A stretch of DNA of 64,000 bases from Oasisia sp. SBJ-2009 (lineage: Eukaryota > Annelida > Polychaeta > Sabellida > Siboglinidae): contig OZ024861.1 in the NCBI GenBank assembly GCA_964017155.1, positions 34,285,193 to 34,349,192 on the forward strand, read 5' to 3'. Positions 62,301 to 63,628 of the stretch are shown one piece after another. The position numbers and the translations under genes were made by a program. The number at the start of each line of letters is the position of its first letter. Position 1 is the stretch's first letter. The notes beneath the pieces are model-generated. The model was not told the DNA's origin. It ran no database searches and was given only the letters and a program-made list of their open reading frames with translations.

Positions 62301-63628
62301 CATCAAGTGTCATTACATTATTGATCTTTACGTACTAATTATTACAACGACTTGTTTATATATATTAAATTAATTATTATGTCATAGCAAACGATATCAA
62401 ATGTATTTGTTTTTATAAGGTATTTATCTTTGGTGTATTTTCTATATGCACCTAGGGTGCTGTGAACTGTATTGAATGTTACATGGCACAAATTAATCAT
62501 GATTTGATTTGAGATTAGGTATGATTAGTGGTCCCTGCTATGTTGCTCATGGTCGCTGCTGTAGCAATGCTTAGCAAAAACCCTGATGATGCATTAATTT
62601 GCTGTTTCCCAGATCCTTTGCCTCCTACAAACCTGGAGGTTCAGACAGCGTCAACAACAACAGACAGTGTGACAGTGACCTGGTCCTATGACAGCACCAA
62701 GTCATTCTGTGAGAAGTGGAAAGTGAAGTATAAAGTGAAAGGCACATCTGATACCAGTGAGTTGACCACAAGCAATGTAAACGAGCAAGAAATGACCATT
62801 CCAGGACTGACACCAGGAAAGACCTACACCATCAGTGTGTTTGGAGTCACCACAGGTGATGTCATCAGTCAGACGTCTGTTGACAAGCACGCCACTGTTA
62901 GTAAGTATCCCAACTGAATAGGATGCATAGGCAAATGCAGATTATATTGGTGACATTAAAATATAGTTTAGAAAGATGTTAACCTGTCATTAGGCATTTG
63001 GCCAATATTGACAGTGTCAATTATGATTTAAATTTGTTTTCATGTCACATTTATCCACGGGTCTGCTTATGATACTAACATTTTGAAGGTGCACAATGCA
63101 CAATTTTTCAGAGTAGTTGTACAACATCCAGTCCAATATCAAACATATCTATGGCTATGTTTAGATAGATCGGGCATAAGATTGATTAAAATCGATATTG
63201 CATGTAAACACTTAACATTGAGCTCACAGTACTTATGTCACTGATCTTATTAAAATAGTTACCTACAGATGCCTTGACTTATTACTGTGATATCCTTGTG
63301 ATATACAATTGATTGAATTGAATGAATTAATACATATTGCCACTCTCTATTTCCACAGAGCCATCTGCAGTAACTGATCTGAAAGCAGAAGCCACAGACA
63401 GCTCAGATGTCACAGTGAGCTGGACACCAGGTACAGGCATTCACCAGAACCCATTCCAACTGAAGTACCATGGTACACATCACGCAACTGACTGGTCAAG
63501 TGTCATTTCTTCAGCTGACTCTAAGGAAACAGTGACTGGACTCTTCCCTGGCGACACTTACACATTCGAGGTGAAGGCTGTCAGTGGGACTGAGTTCAGT
63601 GCTGAGGAAACAACTACAGCAACTATGT
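5639..63628 (+). CDS. Multi-exon gene with a tandem array of 14 FN3 domains (interior part; both ends outside the window or unseen)
   Basis: Fifteen plus-strand exons encode fourteen FN3 domains: 5639-5929, 7211-7486, 13813-14106, 18753-19043, 20572-20868, 23298-23576, 25770-26021, 29652-29903, 35633-35884, 36342-36602, 41124-41384, 44037-44190 with 56011-56129, 62613-62900 and 63359-63628. Every exon has an AG acceptor and a GT donor, mostly GTAAGT. All introns are phase 1 except the one inside domain 12, which is phase 2. The exons total 3,837 nt, or 1,279 codons, with no in-frame stop. Each domain shows the FN3 marks: a B-strand W (as in VSW or VTW), a C-strand Y or F, and an L-x-x-G-x-x-Y tract in the E-F region. 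FN3 arrays usually form extracellular adhesive rods. No signal peptide, membrane segment, phosphatase or kinase domain is present, so the protein cannot be named. An R3-type receptor tyrosine phosphatase, a tenascin-like or a sidekick-like protein are all possible. The exon structure is inferred from sequence only. Confidence 0.85.
5930..7210. other. Intron 1, duplicated unit
   Basis: The first 300 bp or so after the donor (to about 6330) closely match the stretch after domain 2 (7487-7890) and, less well, that after domain 3 (14107-14480). Shared landmarks are GGGACAGTCTTGCCAGATAT, ACAGGATGCAAGACCAGG and TGATACTGGGCCAGCAACTT. Positions 6686-6905 hold repeat R, first half, and 7000-7210 match the pre-exon flank of domain 1. 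Domains 1 and 2 therefore arose as a tandem duplication with a period of about 1.57 kb. Minus ORF 5998-6231 and its copy at 7555-7788 are conserved only because the DNA is duplicated. Confidence 0.7.
7211..7486 (+). CDS. FN3 domain 2 exon
   Basis: A 92-codon exon, phase 1-1, acceptor TTTTTGTACAG, donor ACAA|GTAAGT. It lacks 15 nt relative to domain 1: the GGQSS residues before DSSLSGNFYT are missing in frame. The rest matches the domain 1-5 group (SLAVSWTAPSGAVTSYTV, LTAGTEYTVEVVSVAG). The loss falls in the final strand or linker, so the fold is probably kept with a shorter spacing to domain 3. Confidence 0.9.
7487..8060. other. Start of intron 2, duplicated unit
   Basis: This is the tandem counterpart of 5930-6500. 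It differs by a CCCCCCCTCC run near 7980 and small indels. I see no gene here. Confidence 0.6.
8061..8480 (+). mobile_element. Gypsy-like LTR retrotransposon remnant (RNase H to integrase linker and zinc-binding region)
   Basis: This degenerate stretch aligns with 14690-15110. It keeps the string MLPEHKKNA in one frame, KSHEDKTASWEYWKLSTKAP-like words in another, and GTACTGGAAATTAAGTACTA in DNA. Its last part, around 8410-8480, corresponds to the H-x-x-x-H and C-x-x-C type region read more clearly at 15040-15105. Many frame shifts are present. It is a fragment, with no LTRs seen. Confidence 0.55.
8481..8934. repeat. SINE/MITE-like repeat family S, copy 1, and adjoining AT-rich DNA
   Basis: From CACCAACACAACTCAAAAGTAG through GAAAGTGAAATGTGGGCTCTAC (partly quoted) to about 8590 this resembles 15187-15350 and 44741-44905, which share AAAAGTAG...ATGA, ACGTTTA, GTGGGCTCTACTCC and AGGCC..GCCTATGAC blocks. 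The remainder (8600-8934) contains a GGTTGCATGACACGCACCCA block resembling, in inverted form, the end of the repeat at 10060-10130. Confidence 0.5.
8935..10178. repeat. Dispersed repeat copy B (empty MITE site at 10104-10105)
   Basis: Colinear with 1-1171 plus 1625-1710. The site where copy A carries the 453-bp insertion is here the uninterrupted GTGTCACCTAAGTGTTAAAT. The plus ORF 9971-10156 lies in this repeat and is not conserved in copy A as a reading frame, so it is not a gene. Confidence 0.8.
10178..10263. repeat. (TA)n microsatellite
   Basis: About 43 uninterrupted TA units at the end of repeat copy B. Copy A has only a short TA run at the same point (about 1702-1712), so the array expanded in this copy. 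Confidence 0.95.
10264..10934. other. Intron 2, no recognised content
   Basis: AT-rich single-copy-looking DNA. I see no gene, no inverted repeat and no match elsewhere in the window. Confidence 0.5.
10935..12012. mobile_element. Non-autonomous hAT-like DNA transposon, 1,078 bp
   Basis: The ends are CAGACATGGGGTCAAATACA and its inverse, TGTATTTGACCCCATGTCTG. Both sides carry the same 8-bp flank, TTCCAGTC (10927-10934 and 12013-12020), a perfect target duplication of the hAT length. CAG...CTG ends also fit hAT. Just inside each end are many copies of AAATACAAATACTTT-like words in both orientations (10965-11075 and 11840-11995). The interior is AT-rich and has no transposase ORF. A related autonomous element elsewhere must have supplied the transposase. 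Confidence 0.9.
12013..12737. other. Intron 2, no recognised content
   Basis: Apart from the hAT target duplication at its left end, I see nothing. The plus ORF 12579-12773 ends inside the hairpin described next and is probably accidental. Confidence 0.45.
12738..12803. repeat. Perfect 28-bp inverted repeat (hairpin) with a 10-nt loop
   Basis: The left arm at 12738-12765 begins ATGATGAGAGGCAGCTCATG and the right arm at 12776-12803 is its exact reverse complement. The loop is ACTGTTGAGG. Either strand would fold into a stable stem. It may be the centre of a foldback element or a small-RNA precursor; nothing in the flanks decides between these. Confidence 0.95.
12804..13122. other. Intron 2, no recognised content
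   Basis: Overlapping ORFs on both strands (12860-13240 plus, 12753-13058 and 12940-13146 minus) show no domain, and none has a clear case for being real. Confidence 0.4.
13123..13345. repeat. Local repeat shared with 2910-3130
   Basis: This is the second copy of the block running from AAAGAAAGCATGCATCAAT to GGCTTTGAAT. It lies 470 bp upstream of FN3 domain 3. Confidence 0.7.
13346..13812. other. Intron flank of FN3 domain 3
   Basis: From about 13500 the sequence resembles the pre-exon flanks of domains 1, 2 and 4 (CGTGCAAGAGTGTTGCCTC, CTTGTTATGTTCATAATG, TGCACAATTCTACCATATTT), so the upstream intron was duplicated together with the exon. Confidence 0.7.
13813..14106 (+). CDS. FN3 domain 3 exon
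   Basis: A 98-codon exon, phase 1-1, acceptor GTGTTTGTACAG, donor ACAA|GTAAGT. It has one extra alanine codon near the start (TAATVDS against TATVDS), as in domain 5, and reads SSVADKK and DPPLSDNFYT near the end. The W, Y and LTAGTEYTVEV marks are intact. Confidence 0.9.
14107..14689. other. Start of intron 3, duplicated unit
   Basis: Related to 5930-6500 and 7487-8060, but more diverged, with a deletion around GTTTCACGTGACCACATTTG relative to the other two. The minus ORF 14423-14701 has no recognisable domain. Confidence 0.55.
14690..15110 (+). mobile_element. Gypsy-like LTR retrotransposon remnant (integrase N-terminal zinc-binding region)
   Basis: The ORF 14728-14967 gives KTYMLPEHKLVELQQAMKDD and HEDKVTSREYWKLSTKAP, typical of the linker before integrase in Gypsy-type Pol. 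Continuing in another frame at 15037-15105 the DNA encodes a peptide with IHQGHIGLDGCLHRVREV, an H-x-x-x-H-like then C-x-x-x-x type arrangement as in the integrase zinc-binding domain. Stops and frame changes separate the parts. No LTR or catalytic core is visible. It is a better preserved sister of 8061-8480. Confidence 0.65.
15187..15355. repeat. Repeat family S, copy 2
   Basis: Begins TATGCAAGAACCAACACAAAG and runs through ATTACGTTTAGTTATTATAA and CTCCCCAAGGCCAGGCCTGT to TTAGGTTGACAGAGCC. Matches 8479-8600 and 44730-44905. The end motif GACAGAGCC also closes the repeats near 1690 and 10160, which suggests that these families share a terminal module. Confidence 0.6.
15356..15906. repeat. 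GA/CAGA-rich simple-sequence array with an (AC)n core
   Basis: About 550 bp of GAGA, CAGA and GACA units with a pure (AC)n block at 15667-15702. The long ORFs on both strands (for example 249 codons at 15189-15938 minus) are just periodic translation of these units. Confidence 0.95.
15907..16139. other. AT-rich intron DNA
   Basis: I see nothing recognisable. Confidence 0.4.
16140..17581 (-). mobile_element. LINE 5' half: ORF1-like protein and AP-endonuclease domain, degenerate
   Basis: On the minus strand, 17518-17330 encodes a helical, coiled-coil-like stretch (AYQVCLQSVVAEIKRRVDSF). 17096-16905 then reads TIMVKFGSFKERCAADGKEE, like the RRM-type core of LINE ORF1 proteins. 16960-16613 is a linker of unknown role. 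Around 16500-16170 the minus strand gives GRGVAIYM, then SCIYRKPAFNVDTFCKH, then LLLCGDFNIDIL; the last is the catalytic GDFN motif of the LINE AP-like endonuclease. Several stops show that it is dead. The order ORF1 then endonuclease fits an L2/CR1-type LINE whose reverse transcriptase part is absent here. Confidence 0.75.
17582..19049. repeat. Segmental duplication copy 2 (with FN3 domain 4)
   Basis: Near-identical to 4468-5935. At the left junction the 13-bp word GGTGGCCGAAGTG occurs twice, at 17570-17582 and again inside GAATGGTGGCCGAAGTGG, so the join is flanked by a short direct repeat. The LINE RT segment 17810-17582 (minus; MKPWLASRYLLLNEAKTE) is identical in kind to that at 4618 but is cut off after the VTTSATI block. 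After 19049 the two copies differ. Confidence 0.9.
18753..19043 (+). CDS. FN3 domain 4 exon
   Basis: A 97-codon exon, phase 1-1, acceptor TTTTTGTACAG, donor ACAA|GTAAGT. It is the near-identical twin of domain 1 and differs near the end (DSFLLGNFYT instead of DSSLSGNFYT). Its downstream flank (GATTGTATCATTGTATCACT) is shared with domain 5, not domain 1, so the exon joins two different histories on its two sides. Confidence 0.9.
19044..20571. other. Intron 4
   Basis: Contains a (GT)n/(GCAT)n microsatellite at 19106-19158 and repeat R, first half, at about 19505-19760 (CTGAAATGCCATGCACCGTT, ATATCTCAGAATCTGTTAAG, then TCCCTAGGGCTCTGCAGG). The rest is AT-rich without recognisable genes. Only the last 16 bases before domain 5 (ATGTGTTTGTACAG) match the flank of domain 3. 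Confidence 0.5.
20572..20868 (+). CDS. FN3 domain 5 exon
   Basis: A 99-codon exon, phase 1-1, donor ACAA|GTAAGT. It has one more codon in the B-C loop than domain 3 (SAPSSGAGTSYTV against TAPSGAVTSYTV). TTTVTG and DPPLLGNFYT are its other differences. The extra A of domain 3 is also present here. Core FN3 residues are intact. Confidence 0.9.
20869..23297. other. Intron 5
   Basis: Begins with a flank shared with domain 4 (ATTGTATCATTGTATCACTT). Positions 21085-21310 are an imperfect tandem duplication of about 121 bp (both copies include TTACATGTTGTAATAAAAT and AACAATTAAAAATTCCTAGA-like blocks). Elsewhere AT-rich; the plus ORFs 22596-22841 and 22975-23235 have no recognisable domain. Confidence 0.5.
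23298..23576 (+). CDS. FN3 domain 6 exon
   Basis: A 93-codon exon, phase 1-1, acceptor CATTTTTAG, donor ACAA|GTAAGT. It is intermediate between the 1-5 group (PNAP start, GGGTSYTVTLKDG, GGQSS) and the rest, with SLTVTWKNPTTGGGTSYTV, LTAGKLYAVVVV and a unique cysteine near the end (DTCYT). It is the oldest-looking member of the first group. Confidence 0.9.
23577..23999. other. Start of intron 6
   Basis: I see nothing recognisable. Confidence 0.4.
24000..25560 (+). mobile_element. DIRS-like retrotransposon remnant (RNase H to tyrosine recombinase region)
   Basis: The plus ORF 24228-24476 reads MSGTEWSLHISVSHAGMRNP and parallels MSATEWSTPICLPSTD of the DIRS element at 50.6 kb, and the run continues colinearly to about 24740. 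The ORF 25320-25553 (SFKPGHKLDNVVSKISGWIP, then HTRCNPWLLSM) parallels the recombinase C-terminal part at 51590-51730. Between them, 24750-25320 carries three copies of TCCGTGAGGTGGCAGCA (24767, 25049, 25195), foreign to the coding region. The remnant is therefore interrupted, and belongs to a relative rather than the same copy. Confidence 0.7.
24755..25315. repeat. Insertion or terminal-repeat block with three CCGTGAGGTGGCAGC motifs
   Basis: The motif appears at about 24767, 25049 and 25195, each time preceded by a TTACGGCAG- or GATTACCCAG-like string and followed by AGCATT or AGCACTTT. The second and third copies also share AAAAATTAAA and GTTTATAAAA upstream. This could be a small tandem element or a terminal-repeat array of another YR-type element inserted in the DIRS remnant. 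Confidence 0.5.
25556..25642. repeat. 38-bp minisatellite, short copy (about 2 units)
   Basis: GGTGGGTGATCTGAGATGGG and GTTGTGGGAATAAG units, followed by TGTTGATCCAAGAGGAAAGTT. The same follower closes the long array at 29550, so this is the unexpanded counterpart in the duplicated flank of domain 7. Confidence 0.85.
25770..26021 (+). CDS. FN3 domain 7 exon
   Basis: An 84-codon exon, phase 1-1, acceptor AAAACTTCCAG, donor ACAA|GTACGT. It opens PNKAKNLAAERTVSSLTVTW, with the C strand at NTGFTVRLGSG, then LTAGQEYTVTVVTKSGDQIS. It founds a second domain group (7-10), shorter than domains 1-6 by about 10 residues. It differs from domain 8 at a few sites (TEYTV-like EYTV against EYSV, ISTDLTES against TSTDLTGS). 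Confidence 0.9.
26022..28181. other. Intron 7
   Basis: The first 550 bp match the start of intron 8 (29904-30420), including CACTAGCTGACTGA and GATATCATGCACATTTCTGA. Repeat R follows in order at 26640-26930 and 27060-27245. Minus ORFs 27215-27508 and 27853-28119 have no recognisable domain. Confidence 0.6.
28182..29552. repeat. 38-bp minisatellite, about 36 units
   Basis: The unit is GATCTGAGATGGGTGTTGTG followed by a variable NNAATAAGGAGGGTGNGT. Variants GGGAAT, GGTAAT and GCTAAT occur in blocks. GCTAAT dominates the right half, GGGAAT the middle. The unit has a G-rich purine bias. The array lies 100 bp upstream of domain 8. Confidence 0.95.
29652..29903 (+). CDS. FN3 domain 8 exon
   Basis: An 84-codon exon, phase 1-1, acceptor ACAACTTCCAG, donor ACAA|GTACGT. 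Its introns on both sides match those of domain 7, but its coding sequence from the acceptor to GGAGACCAGA is identical to domain 9. It ends TSTDLTGSFRT. Confidence 0.9.
29904..31099. other. Start of intron 8, with repeat R
   Basis: The first 520 bp match intron 7. Positions 30545-31090 carry repeat R from its first half (TTTAGTCCTTTGGCCCAAAG) into the joining part (ACTAGTTAAAGATAATATTG, TCACCTGTAAATTACAAA), then the copy is broken by the LINE that follows. Confidence 0.6.
31100..31725 (-). mobile_element. CR1-like LINE 3' fragment inserted in repeat R
   Basis: Minus ORF 31713-31525 gives MVRSHLDYAMAVWHPYKIKH and ENIQRRATKELPGMRDLSH; minus ORF 31307-31122 gives KSLNSFKTRLDKYLYNQDIL. These are the thumb and C-terminal blocks of CR1-type reverse transcriptase, and the in-between DNA still reads as GHSLKLF-like sequence with a frame change. 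Repeat R resumes at 31730 (GGTGCATTCACAGGGGATTA), so the LINE is a later insertion. Confidence 0.8.
31726..33177. other. Intron 8, middle part
   Basis: Positions 31730-31865 are repeat R, second half (TAGTCCAAAGGACTTCAGAG). Further R-like words (GAACATTCCAAGGATCCCCT) occur at 32420-32520. I see no gene. Confidence 0.5.
33178..33885 (-). other. Uninterrupted 235-codon ORF over a degenerate tandem repeat, unknown
   Basis: The DNA at 33310-33560 contains three degenerate units of 80-110 bp, each opening CGCACAGCTGAAACAGACGA and then CAATATACCTG and a GTAAAACAT-type block. The translation repeats accordingly (CRLFQLCV appears twice). The stretch is GC-richer than its surroundings. Cysteine-rich composition and lack of a domain make a real protein doubtful, though a 708-bp open frame is unusual in this AT-rich DNA. 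Confidence 0.3.
33886..35632. other. Intron 8, right part
   Basis: Contains short AC-rich runs near 34030-34080 and a hairpin at 34604-34632. GC is higher up to about 35.0 kb. ORFs on both strands between 33945 and 35017 show no domain. The intron flank before domain 9 does not match those of domains 7 and 8 beyond the last 17 bases. Confidence 0.45.
34604..34632. repeat. Perfect 12-bp inverted repeat, 5-nt loop
   Basis: ATGTCATGCACA, then the loop TTATA, then TGTGCATGACAT. No poly-T run or gene end lies next to it. It is a small hairpin of unknown meaning. Confidence 0.85.
35633..35884 (+). CDS. FN3 domain 9 exon
   Basis: An 84-codon exon, phase 1-1, acceptor ACAACTTCCAG, donor ACTA|GTAAGT. 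Identical to domain 8 from 35615 to about 35851, then it abruptly differs (NSDTMTKTFRT). Its introns are unrelated to those of domain 8. Core residues as in domain 7. Confidence 0.9.
35885..36341. other. Intron 9
   Basis: At 457 bp this is the shortest intron in the array. AT-rich, no repeat recognised. Confidence 0.5.
36342..36602 (+). CDS. FN3 domain 10 exon
   Basis: An 87-codon exon, phase 1-1, acceptor ACAACTTCCAG, donor ACTT|GTAAGT. A diverged member of the 7-9 group (PNKAKDLIATKRTVDSLTV, GEKSGFTVSLEE) with LTAGTEYTVVVVTNSGNQTS. The NQT is a possible N-glycosylation sequon, which fits an extracellular protein. Confidence 0.9.
36603..41123. other. Intron 10
   Basis: Repeat R material is abundant: first half at 36735-36950, joining part and second half at 37166-37560, further second halves at 37790-37860 and 37990-38150, first half again at 40070-40330, and a second-half word at 40870-40920. 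A LINE fragment interrupts the first copy (separate entry). 38.2-39.0 kb shows nothing. 39040-39180 has clustered palindromic TCCATATT words. The plus ORF 39437-39697 (86 codons) shows no known domain. Confidence 0.55.
36955..37165 (-). mobile_element. LINE reverse-transcriptase fragment, sister of 45117-45330
   Basis: The plus-strand sequence TTTTTGAATTTGCACCAAAG and CATTAGCTTGTGCATAAAGG matches 45130-45270, inside the RT ORF read on the minus strand there. Only about 210 bp are present, and repeat R continues on both sides, so this is a short truncated insertion. Confidence 0.75.
41124..41384 (+). CDS. FN3 domain 11 exon
   Basis: An 87-codon exon, phase 1-1, acceptor TGTTTGCAG, donor ACAG|GTGAGG. 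Well diverged: PKNVRELSRGD, FINLKWTKPLG, SFRIVYVATG, LIAGTRYTLTVFTLRGNDVS. The W, Y and L-x-x-G-x-x-Y marks are kept. A GTGC tandem array starts within about 10 bp of the donor. Confidence 0.9.
41392..41464. repeat. (GCGT)n microsatellite beside the splice donor of domain 11
   Basis: About 16 imperfect GCGT/GCAT units start directly after GTGAGGTGT. Allelic length changes would alter the first bases of the intron but not the donor itself. Confidence 0.9.
41465..44036. other. Intron 11
   Basis: Repeat R occurs at 41755-42010 and 42350-42440 (first half and joining part) and at 42580-42850 (joining and second half). The plus ORF 42742-43206 (154 codons) begins in repeat R, has no recognisable domain, and may be chance. 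43455-43557 are TA runs and 43855-44002 is a (TG)n array; the latter ends 34 bp before the acceptor of exon 12a. Confidence 0.55.
43855..44002. repeat. (TG)n microsatellite before exon 12a
   Basis: About 148 bp of TG with regular CG and TATGTGG interruptions. It separates the likely branch-point region from upstream sequence, leaving only ATTATTTTGTGAAATCATGC and a TTTTTACAG tract before the acceptor. Confidence 0.95.
44037..44190 (+). CDS. FN3 domain 12, first exon (strands A to D)
   Basis: A 154-nt exon, entered in phase 1 and left in phase 2, acceptor TTTTTACAG, donor GATAA|GTATGT. It encodes PSTVAEVALAERTPNSLKVSW and then KPNQTGLTHYYLWIDPNDN, i.e. the first half of an FN3 domain with the B-strand W and C-strand Y. 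NQT is a possible N-glycosylation site. No E-F motif follows before the donor; it is found at 56011-56129. Confidence 0.85.
44268..46238 (-). mobile_element. Jockey/RTE-like LINE, degenerate, interrupted by repeat S
   Basis: Read on the minus strand from 46238: RVGKDSGYDHISNEHFMYAN (RT finger), then TMMTTIIAPIIKNKSGDLSD and NNYRPIALVTVASKLFESLI (46087-45863), then GFKQGGILSPIF near 45650 in another frame, then LINHLMYADDICIFSPSVAG (45755-45051, catalytic YADD intact). After an insertion at 44741-45117 the C-terminal block SLRILLNLPSRRSASFMFAT (44740-44486) follows. The 3' end lies near 44268 beside an ATTATTAAAG tract. Frame shifts make it inactive. A related fragment lies at 36955-37165. Confidence 0.85.
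44741..45117. repeat. Repeat family S, copy 3, inserted in the LINE
   Basis: Interrupts the LINE coding sequence between its KNYNLKRIGG-like end and the block starting HKSITVTYNN. The left part (GCACCAACACGAGTCAAAAG to TAGACAGAGCCCACATTTCA) matches 8479-8600 and 15187-15350. The right part, to about 45117, contains GCGGTCACATGTGGCTCGGT and is not seen elsewhere. About 377 bp. SINE or MITE; ends not defined. Confidence 0.6.
47569..48769 (-). mobile_element. Penelope-like element, 5'-truncated, nested in the DIRS element
   Basis: A 12-bp duplication, AACGTTGCAGTT, flanks it at 47557-47568 and 48770-48781. The minus ORF 48712-48140 has LWLRYVDDTFTILLLHEYDT (RT catalytic YVDD) and YRKPTHTNQYLNFKSHHPLT, typical of Penelope-like RT. 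Past a stop the minus strand continues with LPYVAGLSEQLGRIYKS, then GTIYNITCNINSSHTYIGET and SQRFKEH near 47950-47860, a GIY-YIG endonuclease. The two ends carry inverted copies of about 100 bp (47576-47690 and 48625-48728). The RT N-terminal part is missing. Confidence 0.85.
49550..50660 (+). pseudogene. DIRS pol: reverse transcriptase and RNase H, frame-shifted
   Basis: Reading across frames: SIDLVAAYFHIP (RT motif A region; D present), ALPFGLSPAPWVFTKIM, then QYLNDWLIYS (motif C, with N replacing the first catalytic D), then FLGYQFDLDSFQVIP. RNase H follows with SIDASNIGWGANW (D), HINVLELEAIHRAM (E) and VLVAPDNSTVIHQQ (D), and the block RHIPGRLNVLADLLS. At least three frame changes separate these parts. 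RT and RNase H copy the element RNA into DNA. Confidence 0.8.
51150..51905 (+). pseudogene. DIRS tyrosine recombinase, frame-shifted
   Basis: The ORF 51205-51690 has FLIALASGKHRGEIHAFEHA (first catalytic R region) and later FKPEHKRDIVPSTVSGWIRK. After a frame change at about 51690 the DNA encodes KAHQVRSMATS (the H-x-x-R pair) and then FTNFYLKDLSLYSADL (the Y nucleophile) and GPVVAAES. All four kinds of catalytic residue are still visible, but not in one frame. The enzyme would integrate circular DNA copies, which explains why no target duplication flanks DIRS elements. Confidence 0.8.
51950..52316. repeat. DIRS terminal inverted repeats
   Basis: GCACCTTGTGAAGCGACGGA appears at 51951-51970, its inverse CTCCGTCGCTTCAC at 52054-52067, and a second forward copy GCACCTTGTGAAGCAATGGA at 52244-52263. 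Each is followed or preceded by an AATTAAAATATGTATT-like block (52013-52030 and, inverted, 52285-52305). Confidence 0.75.
52908..55320 (+). mobile_element. Long-TIR DNA transposon, 2,413 bp, class unassigned
   Basis: Ends TAGTGAGGGCTCTTAATGT and its inverse ACATTAAGAGCCCTCACTA. Flanked by CTA at 52905-52907 and 55321-55323; removing one CTA and the element restores the CR1 reading frame. The inverted repeats extend about 400 bp (52908-53310 against 54915-55320), diverged by substitutions and small indels. Further inside, GACNTTCA...CCGCCATTTT modules recur. It carries one broken protein gene. The ends are not those of CACTA elements, whose order is the reverse. Confidence 0.9.
53768..54907 (+). 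pseudogene. Transposase-like protein of unknown family, frame-shifted
   Basis: ORF 53768-54466 (232 codons) starts MDKPIYAIGKQIQWNWKEDL and contains LMLGALHIKFVIEAVEGKL, FTFWSLVMDLEMLQCRFVRS, FIFDQTHYSRWLPIHVKDM and EEFHKGNFVVHSLPSRM. Continuing in a second frame (54463-54654) and a third (to 54907) are LRPRNPFLPQNGPDL, then DAFVSDRLRNGRVAI and LDNFFKYENQKEPPSLSD, ending KAK. At least two frame shifts therefore break a protein of about 380 residues. Several conserved D, E and H positions could form a catalytic site, but I cannot assign a DDE triad. Such proteins appear, from my general knowledge, as uncharacterised families in invertebrate genomes. Its position between long TIRs is the main reason to call it a transposase. 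Confidence 0.6.
56011..56129 (+). CDS. FN3 domain 12, second exon (strands E to G)
   Basis: A 119-nt exon, entered in phase 2 and left in phase 1, acceptor TGTTTGCAG, donor ACAA|GTAAGT. It reads ESALEHTFDRLKPGRTYKIK, then IKVLAGTTSSTETSRDLAT: a complete L-x-P-G-x-x-Y tract and the last strands of an FN3 domain. It supplies exactly what 44037-44190 lacks. Together they make 273 nt, or 91 codons, the normal size of the neighbours. No ORF of 60 codons covers it, so it is easily missed. Confidence 0.85.
56130..58385. other. Intron 13 (after domain 12), left part
   Basis: Positions 56860-57170 look like the 3' UTR of a retroelement ending CACGCTTTACAAATAAAAATTATTATT, but no coding part is attached. 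57888-58385 is repeat R, first half and joining part (TTTAGTCCTTTGGGACAAAG, TCTCAGAAACTGTTGAAGAT, CACTGGACAATTGCTCCCTG). No gene seen. Confidence 0.5.
58386..59538. mobile_element. TA-flanked non-autonomous DNA transposon, 1,153 bp
   Basis: The ends are CCGTATTGTCCCTAATAGAC and its inverse (GTCTATAAGGGACAATACGG, one mismatch), continuing into GCGC on both sides. Flanked by TA at 58384-58385 and 59539-59540. Repeat R is interrupted by it: the copy at 37335-37375 has the empty form (CCTGTATGTTTTAAAATATA, then TCTTCCTTTATTAAAGTACC). It holds a (TA)n array at 59253-59326 and no transposase. TA targets and this kind of end fit the Tc1/mariner or pogo group. Confidence 0.85.
59539..60162. repeat. 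Repeat R, joining part and second half
   Basis: Continues the R copy broken by the element: GGTTAAAGATATATTGTCAC, then TTCTAGACAACTAGAGAGTA, then TGGCTGTGTTTCTGGTCACC and, in a second pass, TGGTCATCTAATATAGATTA. Same strand as the other copies. Confidence 0.7.
60163..60478. repeat. 158-bp tandem duplication
   Basis: The unit starting TGTGCCTCGTGTATAATTGT occurs at 60163 and at 60321 with almost no change (ATATATTTC against ATACACTTC). It also duplicates short plus-strand ORFs, which have no domain. Confidence 0.95.
60600..62040 (+). mobile_element. CR1-like LINE, degenerate 3' part
   Basis: Plus strand: DFQKAFYKVPQI near 60640, then VPEGSVLGPILFLIFINDLE near 60810, FADDTKVFRTVKTYSDKDTL at 60888 (FADD intact), GKCKCIHIGHGN-like text at 60990-61030, IPLYNAIVSPHLEYCIK near 61210, and LESVQRRATMPFPELRFFSY at 61290. 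Later parts are full of stops. Its 3' UTR near 61960-62035 (GGCGGCAACCTTGTTAAA) matches that of the copy at 52.3-55.7 kb. Confidence 0.85.
62041..62612. other. Intron 13, right end
   Basis: AT-rich, no recognised content. The ORF overlapping exon 13 opens at 62528 inside the intron, so its first 28 codons are not part of the mature protein under the exon model. Confidence 0.5.
62613..62900 (+). CDS. FN3 domain 13 exon
   Basis: A 96-codon exon, phase 1-1, acceptor CTGTTTCCCAG, donor GTTA|GTAAGT. PLPPTNLEVQTASTTTDSVT, VTWSYDSTKSFCEKWKVKYK, then LTPGKTYTISVFGVTTGDV. It has one cysteine in the C-strand region and is not closely related to any other domain here, being nearer to textbook FN3 domains (LTPGKTYTI). 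Confidence 0.9.
62901..63358. other. Intron 14
   Basis: 458 bp, AT-rich. Contains AAAATCGATATTGCATGTAA and similar words, but no recognised element. Confidence 0.5.
63359..63628 (+). CDS. FN3 domain 14 exon
   Basis: A 90-codon exon, phase 1-1, acceptor ATTTCCACAG, donor ATGT|GTAAGT. PSAVTDLKAEATDSSDVTVS, WTPGTGIHQNPFQLKYHG, then VTGLFPGDTYTFEVKAVSGT. LFPGDTY is the E-F tract. The phase-1 donor means that the array or a following domain continues beyond the window. Confidence 0.9.
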
